14,254 nucleotides of DNA from positions 1-14,254 of the forward strand of contig CAKOVS010000018.1 of NCBI GenBank assembly GCA_934122085.1. Reading direction: 5' to 3'. The first letter of the stretch is position 1. Every line of letters begins with the position of its first letter. The DNA is from an uncultured Clostridia bacterium (GTDB lineage Bacteria > Bacillota > Clostridia > TANB77 > CAG-508). Under the pieces are notes generated by a model. That model was not told the origin of the DNA. It saw nothing but the letters and a program-made list of their open reading frames with translations, and searched no databases. The position numbers and the translations under genes are program-made. Of this stretch, positions 1 through 6,495 are shown piece after piece.

Positions 1-46
1 TCTTATAAAATCTCTTAAAAGTGCTTGAATTAAGATATCTTCTTAA

Positions 47-99
47 TACTAAAATCATTAAGTTATCTACTTAATGATTTCTTATACTAAAAACATTAA
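47..99. repeat. Dyad and direct repeats upstream of the DUF6774-type gene
   Basis: Positions 52-62 (AAATCATTAAG) and 70-80 form a perfect 11-bp inverted repeat around a 7-base loop. Overlapping it, two 15-base direct repeats at 47-61 and 85-99 (TACTAAAA, then TCATTAA or ACATTAA) differ at one base. The hairpin could be the terminator of a gene left of the window, but the bases after it (TTTCTTATA) are a poor U-tract. It could instead be an operator for the gene at 141. The sequence does not decide between these. Confidence 0.4.
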
Positions 100-140
100 C
101 ATTTTCACATATTTTACATACATTATTTCAGGAGAATATT

Positions 141-302
141 ATGAATTCATGTGAACTAGTTACTTTAGTATCTTTTTTATCTTGCTTAATCGCTAATAAT
201 TACGAAGATGCGGAATTAGCTGTTTTGGCAGCTGTCTTTACTCAATTAGGTGATTCTTTAGCAACAATATTAGCTAATAAAGATTTGCCCAATAAATGTT
301 AA
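141..302 (+). CDS. Small DUF6774-type protein
   Basis: A 53-residue protein starting MNSCELVTLVSFLSC and containing LAVLAAVFTQLGDSLATI around residues 28-45. This CELVxLVS...LAAVFxQLGDxLATI pattern is what I remember of the DUF6774 family, small proteins of about 55-60 residues found across Clostridia with no known function. The start is supported by an AGGAGA ribosome binding site at 130-135, five bases before the ATG. It is predicted to be mostly helical, with a hydrophobic face, three cysteines (residues 4, 15 and 53) and no signal peptide. It stands alone, faces the gene at 342-1181 and shares a terminator with it. The family call is from memory of its pattern. Confidence 0.75.
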   Translation: MNSCELVTLVSFLSCLIANNYEDAELAVLAAVFTQLGDSLATILANKDLPNKC

Positions 303-304
303 AA

Positions 305-343
305 AGAAAATACAGAACAAAGATATTCTGCATTTTCTTTTTT
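305..343. terminator. Bidirectional terminator
   Basis: A 13-base inverted repeat, 305-317 with 326-338, surrounds an 8-base loop. On the plus strand it ends in a T-run (338-343), and on the minus strand in TTTTT from 301-305. Read as minus-strand RNA the one imperfect pair is a G-U wobble. Read as plus-strand RNA it is an A-C mismatch. It lies between the convergent genes ending at 302 and 342, so it can serve both. Confidence 0.75.
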
Positions 344-1181
344 ATATATTTATAATTCCATTTATACCATATAATTCTTTTATCTTAATATTATTTTTTT
401 GTATCTTTTTTCTTATATTTTTATATGTATCCCTAACATATAACTCTGCTTCTATCAAATCTCTTTGTCTATATTTTTCGATTCCATCTCTCCATATAAA
501 TTCTTTTCTTCCAATTTCAATCTCATAGTCATTTATAACAATACCATTAAAACGAATTGCATCAATTCTTATGTTTTCTTCTGCATTTATTATAATTGCT
601 TCTTCATATATTTTATATTGATTAATTAATTCTTGATTAAAATCCATATTTATTATAATTTGCGATTTCAAAAGGCTTTTATTTTTATTATTTGATAAAA
701 TTATTAATATGCCTTCTTTTTCTTTGATTTCTTTTTCTATTTTTCTTAATTTCTCTATATGATTTGTAACAATAGTTAATTTTTTATATTGTTTTGATAA
801 TATTTTTATCATTTCAATTAATAAATCTGTAATTTCATTTGCAGTTATTGCAATTTCTGTTTCAGCTTTTATTATCTGTTTTTTATTTATAATATATTCT
901 AAAATATCTAAAATTAAATACTTTTCAAGCCATTTTCCATCAAATATTTTTATGTCATTTGATTTTAATAAATTTATCAATTTTTCACATGTTATAAGTT
1001 CTTTATCAATCACAACATTATTGGTTTCATTTAATAATAATCTTTTTACTAATTTTCGTGTATTTTTTCCTTTTTCTAAATCCATGTATATTTTAATGTT
1101 ATCATTTTCAAATTGTATTTTTCTGCCTATTATTTTGTGCTTATCCATTTTTTCTATATAATATGTTTTTATTGCAATCAC
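342..1181 (-). CDS. Unrecognised protein with a possible degenerate Rossmann-like region
   Basis: I do not recognise this gene. The reading frame gives 279 residues if it opens at GTG 1181. The protein is rich in Ile, Lys and Glu, has no transmembrane segment or signal peptide, and looks cytosolic. Residues about 105-180 read like strand-helix-strand-helix-strand: a hydrophobic strand, the helix NEITDLLIEMIKIL, then KLTIVTNHIEKL, a charged helix, and IIINMDF. This resembles the nucleotide-binding fold of shikimate dehydrogenase or glutamyl-tRNA reductase, but the glycine-rich loop is absent, so cofactor binding is doubtful. The start is uncertain. The only good ribosome binding site (GAGG, 1186-1183) runs into the GTG at 1181, and the codon at its proper distance is ATA at 1172. 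The next ATG is at 1148 and has no ribosome binding site. It lies 66 bases behind the ORF6N gene and may be co-transcribed with it. Confidence 0.65.
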   Translation of the reverse strand: MIAIKTYYIEKMDKHKIIGRKIQFENDNIKIYMDLEKGKNTRKLVKRLLLNETNNVVIDKELITCEKLINLLKSNDIKIFDGKWLEKYLILDILEYIINKKQIIKAETEIAITANEITDLLIEMIKILSKQYKKLTIVTNHIEKLRKIEKEIKEKEGILIILSNNKNKSLLKSQIIINMDFNQELINQYKIYEEAIIINAEENIRIDAIRFNGIVINDYEIEIGRKEFIWRDGIEKYRQRDLIEAELYVRDTYKNIRKKIQKNNIKIKELYGINGIINI

Positions 1182-1211
1182 CTCAATTGATTTTATGATA
1201 AAGCCTCTTAA

Positions 1212-1239
1212 ATATTACATGCTTTTTTACAAAATTCAA
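1212..1239 (-). promoter_or_regulatory. Possible sigma-A promoter of the unrecognised gene
   Basis: On the minus strand, TTGAAT (1239-1234) is followed after 16 bases by TAATAT (1217-1212), with TG just before the -10. A transcript would start near 1205, about 20 bases before the GAGG at 1186. Both hexamers are imperfect and the region is very A+T-rich, so this is a candidate only. No terminator is visible between the ORF6N gene and this site. Confidence 0.4.
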
Positions 1240-1247
1240 ATGATTTT

Positions 1248-2141
1248 TTATAATTTAATAATCTTTTCTATAATTTCTACATCTTCAATTTTATTTATTC
1301 CAAAACATTTCTTTCCTAAATCTTTTATTGAAGCTCCTAAATGATACATTTCTCCATTGTCTATAACTATAAATCTATCATGAAATTTATTTGTCTTTGC
1401 AACCTTTAATTTTGGGTATTCTTTATTAAATTTTTGAACATCAATTTGTTGGATATTACTTCTATCTGAAGTCAATATTACAACTTCTACATTATTATTT
1501 TTCTTAGCAAGCATTTTTAAAACACTATCATCTATATAATTATCTATTATTAGAATCTTTTTATTTGCTTTTTTTATAATATCAATTATCAGACTATATG
1601 CATCATATATTTGTCCTTCAAAAAATATTTTCTGTTTTATATTTTCTTCTAATTGGAGCTGATTGAACACCTCATTAAATTTTTTATCATGTTCTAATAG
1701 TTTGTACTCCACTTTCGTTAATCTTTCAAATATTTGTCCATTATCCATTAAAAATTTTCGCATTTCAATAAATGCTTTCATAATATTTATACTAACCTTT
1801 ACTGCAATATCACTTTTCAACAAAGCAGATAACATAGCAATTCCCTGCTCTGTAAAAACATATGGTAAATACTTTCTATGTTGTCCTCTTCCATTTTCGT
1901 TTAAGGTGACAAATTGGCACCTTAAAACTTTAAACTCTTCTTCATTTAATTGAAAACAGAATTCTTCTGGAAATCTTTCTATATTTCTTTTTACTACACG
2001 ATTCACATATTTCGTCTCACAACAATACATATCAGCAACATCACTATCTAACATAACTTGTTTTCCTCTTATTGTATATATTAAATTTTTAATGTCTTCA
2101 ATAGATAATTCTCTTTGTATTATTATTTTATTTTCTTCCAT
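1248..2141 (-). CDS. ORF6N-domain protein with C-terminal PLD-like domain
   Basis: A 297-residue protein. Residues about 14-105 match the ORF6N domain, a DNA-binding module of phage antirepressors: RGKQVMLDSDVADMY, VNRVVKRNIERFPEEF, and YVFTEQGIAMLSALLKS. Residues about 130-172 are a charged, probably coiled-coil linker. Residues about 173-290 resemble a single phospholipase-D-type half: a hydrophobic strand KKILIIDNYIDD, then HDRF at 254-257 and YHLGASIKDLGKK at 266-278. The HxK motif appears as HDR (H254, R256), so nuclease activity is uncertain. This two-domain layout occurs in many Bacteroidetes and Clostridia genomes, where the gene is usually accessory. AAGGA lies nine bases before the ATG. 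Transcription starts from a strong promoter with an embedded LexA box, which suggests SOS induction. No phage structural genes are in the window, so it is an orphan here. Confidence 0.9.
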   Translation of the reverse strand: MEENKIIIQRELSIEDIKNLIYTIRGKQVMLDSDVADMYCCETKYVNRVVKRNIERFPEEFCFQLNEEEFKVLRCQFVTLNENGRGQHRKYLPYVFTEQGIAMLSALLKSDIAVKVSINIMKAFIEMRKFLMDNGQIFERLTKVEYKLLEHDKKFNEVFNQLQLEENIKQKIFFEGQIYDAYSLIIDIIKKANKKILIIDNYIDDSVLKMLAKKNNNVEVVILTSDRSNIQQIDVQKFNKEYPKLKVAKTNKFHDRFIVIDNGEMYHLGASIKDLGKKCFGINKIEDVEIIEKIIKL

Positions 2142-2172
2142 AATTTCACATCCTTATTTTCAAGCTGCATTT

Positions 2173-2201
2173 ATTTTAAAACATTTGTTCGAAAATGTCA
2201 A
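2173..2201 (-). promoter_or_regulatory. Sigma-A promoter of the ORF6N gene
   Basis: On the minus strand, TTGACA (2201-2196) and TAAAAT (2178-2173) are separated by exactly 17 bases. The -35 is a perfect consensus and the -10 differs at one base. It points at the ORF6N start at 2141, leaving a leader of about 25 bases. Confidence 0.85.
2178..2191. promoter_or_regulatory. LexA (SOS) box inside the ORF6N promoter
   Basis: The minus strand reads CGAACAAATGTTTT. The Gram-positive LexA/DinR consensus is CGAACRNRYGTTYC, so 13 of 14 positions agree. The box fills most of the spacer and touches the first base of the -10, where bound LexA would block RNA polymerase. The next gene (mutS2) starts over 100 bases away with its promoter at 2232-2260, so the box should act mainly on the ORF6N gene. 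Confidence 0.75.
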
Positions 2202-2231
2202 GTTTTTTTCTTAAAACTATAATAATATTCC

Positions 2232-2260
2232 TTGAATTTTCTTACCATTTGTGTCATAAT
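2232..2260 (+). promoter_or_regulatory. Sigma-A promoter of mutS2
   Basis: TTGAAT (2232-2237) and CATAAT (2255-2260) are separated by 17 bases. The leader to the ATG at 2297 would be about 30 bases. The ribosome binding site is AGG at 2289-2291, five bases from the ATG, with a second GAGG at 2281-2284. Confidence 0.6.
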
Positions 2261-2296
2261 AAATATATTGAATTTGAAAAGAGGATTTAGGTAGAA

Positions 2297-4651
2297 ATGA
2301 ACAACAATTTAAAGAAACTAGAATATGACAAAATATTAGAAAAAATAGCACATTTTTGCAAAACATATTTAGGAAAAAAATATGCTTTTAATTTACGTCC
2401 ATCACAAGATGTACAAGAAGTACAAAAAAGCTTAAACGAAACAAGTCAAGGTGTTGTATTAATCCAAAGAAACAGTACTCCACCAATTGGTGAAATAGCT
2501 GATATCACTATTTATTTAAAAACATTAGATGGTTGTGGTTCTTTAAGCATTAAAGCACTAATTGAATTACAAAATATTTTGCAAATGGCTGAAGATTTAA
2601 AAGAATATTTTTCAAAAGATTTTTTATTAACATCAGATTTTTCTGCATTAGAACCTTATTTTAACGATTTATATGTAAATCAAAGTATAGTTTCAACATT
2701 TGCAAGATCAATTATAGATGAAGATAATATAGCAGATACAGCATCAGCAAAGCTACAAGACATCAGAAGAAAAGAAAGAAGAATTGAGCAAGATATTAGA
2801 GCAAAACTAAATGTTATTCTACACTCTTCAACATATTCAAAATATATGAGAGAAAATCTTGTTACAATTCGTAGTGGCAGATATGTAATCCCTGTAAAAG
2901 AGGAATATCGTTCTTCTATAAAAGGATTTGTTCATGATGTATCAAGTAGTGGCTCAACAGTATTTATAGAACCACTTGTTGTATTTGATTTAAATAATGA
3001 ACTTTCAAATCTTCACATTGAGGAAGAACAAGAAATTGAAAGAATTTTACAAAATCTAAGTGGATTACTTTTTCCATATACGAAAGAATTGCAAAATAAT
3101 GCTGAACTTATTGGAAAATTAGATTTTATTTTTGGAAAAGCACGTTATTCTATTGATTTAAATTGTTCTACTCCTGAAATTAATAAGCAAAAACAAATAA
3201 ATTTAATAAATGCTCGTCATCCATTAATCGACCAAGAAAAGGTTGTTCCATCTTCAATAGAATTAGGAAAAGATTTTAATGTATTAATTATAACAGGTCC
3301 TAATACTGGTGGAAAAACAGTTACTTTAAAAACAATCGGTCTTTTATCTGCAATGGCTTGTAGTGGATTAAATATCTCAGCTGATGAACATTCAAGTATT
3401 TATGTATTTGATCAAATATTTGCAGATATTGGAGACGAACAAAGTATTAGTGAATCTTTAAGTACTTTCTCATCACACATGAGTAATATAGTAAAAATAA
3501 CCTCACAAGCAACAGAAAATAGCTTGATTTTGGTTGATGAATTAGGTTCTGGTACAGACCCTTTAGAAGGTGCAAATTTAGCAATAAGTATTTTACAATA
3601 TTTTTCTGAATTAGGTGCAATTGTTGTTTCAACATCACATTATCAAGAATTAAAAAAATATGCTTTAGTTACACCTAATTTCAAAAATGCAAGTGTTGAA
3701 TTTGATATAGAAAACCTTCGCCCTACTTATAAATTATTAGTTGGTATTCCCGGAAAAAGTAATGCTTTTGCTATTAGTAGAAAATTAGGTTTAGACGAAA
3801 AAATTATAAATAGAGCTTCTTCTATGATTGATAAAGAAACTATTAATTTAGAAGATTTACTAAAAAATATTTATGATTCAAAATCTGAAATTGAAAAAGA
3901 AAAAGAACTTACTTCTCAAGCTTTACAAGAAGCTAAAGAATTAAAAGAATCTTTAAAACATCAAAATACTGATGTTATTAATAAAGAAAAAGAATTAATT
4001 GCAAATGCAAAACTAGAAGCAAAACAAATATTATTAGATGCAAAAGAAACTGCTGATTCTATTATAAAAGATATAAACACTAGCAAATCTGCATCACAAG
4101 CAAATAAATTAAGAAATGAACTAAATGAAAAAATTTCTAACACAAAAATTGATAAAAAGGAAATTGAAGTTAAACACCCTATTCAAAGAGATTTAATAAA
4201 ACCCGGATTAAATGTATATGTTACAAATTATAATTCTGATGGAATTGTAATGTCAAACATTTCTAAAGATGATAAAGTACAAGTTCAAATAGGTGCAATG
4301 AAACTTAAAGTTGATATTAAATATTTACAAGAAAAAGTTTCTTCATCTAAAAATACAAATAATTATTCATACACTGGTAGAAATAATTTAAAATCACAAT
4401 CTGTGAGTCCTGAGATTAACTTACTTGGTTTAACAGTTGATGAAGCTGTCCCTCTTGTTGATAAATATTTAGATGATTGTTTTATGGCAAAACTTTCTCC
4501 TGTTCGTATCGTTCATGGAAAAGGTACTGGAGCATTAAGAAATGGTATTCATAAATATTTAAAAACGAATAAATATGTTGATTCTTACAGAATGGGAACA
4601 TTTGGTGAAGGTGAAATGGGTGTTACAATAGTAACTTTAAAAATAAAATAG
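2297..4651 (+). CDS. mutS2: MutS2, DNA/ribosome-acting ATPase with Smr domain
   Basis: A 784-residue MutS2, the usual family length. Order: N-terminal core and clamp helices (about 1-290, including SGRYVIPVKEEYR and SSSGSTVFIEP), an ABC-type ATPase (about 300-500) with Walker A GPNTGGKT at 334-341, signature DIGDEQSISESLSTFSSHM, and Walker B LILVDE at 410-415, a charged coiled coil (about 510-630), a small KOW-like segment (about 635-680), and a C-terminal Smr domain (about 705-784) with HGKGTGAL at 740-747. The family lacks the mismatch-recognition domain of MutS. It has been linked to suppression of recombination and, in B. subtilis, to splitting collided ribosomes. The LDLRG motif that opens the Smr domain in many homologues reads INLLG (707-711) here, so nuclease activity is uncertain. 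It is monocistronic. Confidence 0.97.
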   Translation: MNNNLKKLEYDKILEKIAHFCKTYLGKKYAFNLRPSQDVQEVQKSLNETSQGVVLIQRNSTPPIGEIADITIYLKTLDGCGSLSIKALIELQNILQMAEDLKEYFSKDFLLTSDFSALEPYFNDLYVNQSIVSTFARSIIDEDNIADTASAKLQDIRRKERRIEQDIRAKLNVILHSSTYSKYMRENLVTIRSGRYVIPVKEEYRSSIKGFVHDVSSSGSTVFIEPLVVFDLNNELSNLHIEEEQEIERILQNLSGLLFPYTKELQNNAELIGKLDFIFGKARYSIDLNCSTPEINKQKQINLINARHPLIDQEKVVPSSIELGKDFNVLIITGPNTGGKTVTLKTIGLLSAMACSGLNISADEHSSIYVFDQIFADIGDEQSISESLSTFSSHMSNIVKITSQATENSLILVDELGSGTDPLEGANLAISILQYFSELGAIVVSTSHYQELKKYALVTPNFKNASVEFDIENLRPTYKLLVGIPGKSNAFAISRKLGLDEKIINRASSMIDKETINLEDLLKNIYDSKSEIEKEKELTSQALQEAKELKESLKHQNTDVINKEKELIANAKLEAKQILLDAKETADSIIKDINTSKSASQANKLRNELNEKISNTKIDKKEIEVKHPIQRDLIKPGLNVYVTNYNSDGIVMSNISKDDKVQVQIGAMKLKVDIKYLQEKVSSSKNTNNYSYTGRNNLKSQSVSPEINLLGLTVDEAVPLVDKYLDDCFMAKLSPVRIVHGKGTGALRNGIHKYLKTNKYVDSYRMGTFGEGEMGVTIVTLKIK

Positions 4652-4657
4652 AAAAAG

Positions 4658-4695
4658 AATACTATATTGGAGTTATCCATTTATAGTATTTTTTT
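4658..4695. terminator. Bidirectional terminator between mutS2 and spoIIIAH
   Basis: AATACTATA (4658-4666) pairs perfectly with 4682-4690, and an inner TGGA/TCCA pairing extends the stem. A T-run follows on the plus strand (4689-4695), and on the minus strand TTCTTTTT from 4652-4659. It sits between the two convergent stop codons, at 4651 and 4699, and can end both transcripts. Confidence 0.85.
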
Positions 4696-4698
4696 ATA

Positions 4699-5316
4699 TT
4701 ATTTTTTAGTCATGATATGTATATTTTCAACTTTTGCATTCATTTCTCTTGAGATAATATTTTGAATTTGAGCAATCTCCTCACTTTTTAAATTATCCTC
4801 TTCAACCACAACACTCACGTTATTTGCATTTATAAAAATTACACAATTAGAAAATCCTTTTGTTGTTATTAAATTTTCACAAACCATGATTGCATTTTTT
4901 TCTTTATTTACATTTGTAATTTCTTGTGTTATTATAGCTTTTTGTTCTTCAGATACATTTGAATTATTAAGCATTTCTTTATATGTTTCTAATGTTTGTG
5001 AATACATTGTATCTCTTTGTAATTTTGATTCTTCATAATAATCATTAGATTTATTAGTACTTTCCGTTTTGACTATTTCAGTACTTGTTTCTGTACTTTG
5101 CGTTGATTTTGAATCTAATGTTACATCATTACTATTAACTAATTGCGCATCTCCTAAATTTTCATCTTCAGAATTTTCTGTTTGAGTTTCTGCTACTGTT
5201 TGAATATTATTTGATTCTGTTGAGACATAATTCCAATATCCTAATCCAACCAACATTAATGCAAGTACATATATTGCTGCTGTACCTGTTTTAAATTTAA
5301 TTTTTTTCAAATCCAT
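4699..5316 (-). CDS. spoIIIAH: Stage III sporulation protein AH
   Basis: A 205-residue protein, close to the 218 of B. subtilis SpoIIIAH. It has a short cytosolic N-terminus, one transmembrane helix (about 11-31), a Ser/Thr/Asn/Glu-rich linker (about 32-90) and a soluble C-terminal domain (about 95-205). That domain starts with the helix SKLQRDTMYSQTLETYKEML and shows the YscJ/FliF-like ring-building pattern (NAIMVCENLITTKGFSNCVIFINANNVSVVV). In the family, AH sits in the mother-cell membrane and its C-terminal domain binds SpoIIQ from the forespore across the intermembrane space. It is the last gene of the operon, 71 bases after spoIIIAG, with GGAGGAGG six bases before the ATG. It is the most sequence-variable part of the cluster, but the call is clear from domain pattern and position. 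Confidence 0.95.
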   Translation of the reverse strand: MDLKKIKFKTGTAAIYVLALMLVGLGYWNYVSTESNNIQTVAETQTENSEDENLGDAQLVNSNDVTLDSKSTQSTETSTEIVKTESTNKSNDYYEESKLQRDTMYSQTLETYKEMLNNSNVSEEQKAIITQEITNVNKEKNAIMVCENLITTKGFSNCVIFINANNVSVVVEEDNLKSEEIAQIQNIISREMNAKVENIHIMTKK

Positions 5317-5387
5317 ATTATTCCTCCTCCATATAAAGAATTAAATTCTAATAATATGCCCTCTTCTAAGTTGTAATCAGTTTTCAC

Positions 5388-5981
5388 TTAATTTTTCATC
5401 TCAAATACTTGTATTTTATGTATTGCCAGACCTGTAACCGCTTCTACTGCACTAACTATTGATGATTTTATATTTGCATTTGAAGCTCCTTGTGCTGTAA
5501 TTATAGCTCCTTCAATTACTGGCATTATTACTTTTTCTGTTATTGGTTTACTAGTTCCATTTTCATCTGTATATACAATTTCTCTTTTTGTCTCAGTTTC
5601 TGTACTATTTTTAGTTCCTCCATCTCCGTCATTTTCTTCAGTTTTATTTTCTGAATTTGTTTCATTATACATTGCTACAACTTGACTACTTTCAGAATAT
5701 TTTAATAAAACTTTTACTTTTCCTACTCCATTAATTGTTTCTAAAATATTTTCTAATCTCGTTTCTAAATCTTCAGTATTTTCACTAGTTGACACTTGCT
5801 TTTCAACATTTCCAGCTAATACTTTTCCTGTGGTATTTGTATTTTTCTTTTCATCTTTTGACCACATATTATTTATTATTAATACTGTTATAATTAATAT
5901 TATTATAAATGCCACAATATTCTCTATTTTTTTCTTTTGATCTGTCTGTTCTTCTCTTTTCTTAAATAATTCCTTTAGCAT
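5388..5981 (-). CDS. spoIIIAG: Stage III sporulation protein AG
   Basis: A 197-residue protein from the start chosen here. A basic N-terminus is followed by one transmembrane helix (about 21-41) and a soluble domain with LENILETINGVGKVKVLLKYS, a low-complexity Asn/Glu/Asp/Gly/Thr-rich insertion, and KVIMPVIEGAIITAQGASN with KSSIVSAVEAVTGL near the end. This is the ring-building motif split by the insertion that forms the vertical beta-ring in the known SpoIIIAG structure. Its rings make the central pore of the feeding tube. Two ATGs are possible, at 5987 and 5981. AAGGAG (5994-5989) leaves one base before the first and seven before the second, so 5981 is the likely start. It follows spoIIIAF by 19 bases. 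Confidence 0.95.
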   Translation of the reverse strand: MLKELFKKREEQTDQKKKIENIVAFIIILIITVLIINNMWSKDEKKNTNTTGKVLAGNVEKQVSTSENTEDLETRLENILETINGVGKVKVLLKYSESSQVVAMYNETNSENKTEENDGDGGTKNSTETETKREIVYTDENGTSKPITEKVIMPVIEGAIITAQGASNANIKSSIVSAVEAVTGLAIHKIQVFEMKN

Positions 5982-6000
5982 AAGCATTCTCCTTTTAAAA

Positions 6001-6495
6001 TTATTTTATAATAATTTTGATTTTATCCTCACTTATCTCATATTCTTCAATTATCTCTTGTTTAAGTTTTAAAACTTTCTGTTCATCATCAACATTTTTT
6101 ACTTTTACATCTATTGAATGTATTCCTGCATTCTTCTTGGTTGTATCTAGTTCTGCATCTATAGTACATTTTATTATTTCTATTCCTACATTTTTGAATT
6201 TTGATTTTATATTATTTTCTAATTCATCTAAATATATTTTTTCTAATCTTGCATCCATTGATGATTGTTCTACTTTTGTTGATGTTGTAATATATTTATC
6301 TAAATCAATTTCACTAAATACTAGTTTTTCTTTATTTTTTATAATTGGTGATATTATATTAAATAATACATAAACACCAATTACCATTTGAACATATTTT
6401 TTATTTTTACTATTTGGTAAAATAAGTTCTAAAATTGTAGCAATTATGACTGCTAATACAACTTGTTCTGCCCATGAACTCAAAAAATTTATCAT
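6001..6495 (-). CDS. spoIIIAF: Stage III sporulation protein AF
   Basis: A 164-residue protein with two transmembrane helices near the N-terminus (about 8-28 and 34-53), each ending in or followed by a basic patch (NSKNKK, KNKEK), and a soluble C-terminal domain (about 75-164) with the alpha-beta pattern of a ring-building motif (IIKCTIDAEL, IHSIDVKV, DKIKIII). This layout is typical of SpoIIIAF, a membrane component of the SpoIIIA-SpoIIQ channel. Its ATG overlaps the TGA stop of spoIIIAE in an ATGA arrangement, so translation is probably coupled. Its own ribosome binding site is weak. Confidence 0.93.
   Translation of the reverse strand: MINFLSSWAEQVVLAVIIATILELILPNSKNKKYVQMVIGVYVLFNIISPIIKNKEKLVFSEIDLDKYITTSTKVEQSSMDARLEKIYLDELENNIKSKFKNVGIEIIKCTIDAELDTTKKNAGIHSIDVKVKNVDDEQKVLKLKQEIIEEYEISEDKIKIIIK

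Noticed and set aside
47..99. CRISPR-like repeat
   Set aside because: There are only two 15-base copies with no regular spacer series and no cas gene, so it is not an array.
96..124. TTAACA-17-TACATT as promoter of the small gene at 141
   Set aside because: Its transcript would start inside or after the ribosome binding site (130-135), leaving the message untranslatable, so the true promoter must be further upstream.
5317..5387. 26-codon GTG frame between spoIIIAG and spoIIIAH
   Set aside because: It has no ribosome binding site and no recognisable product. It merely fills the gap and overlaps the spoIIIAH start.
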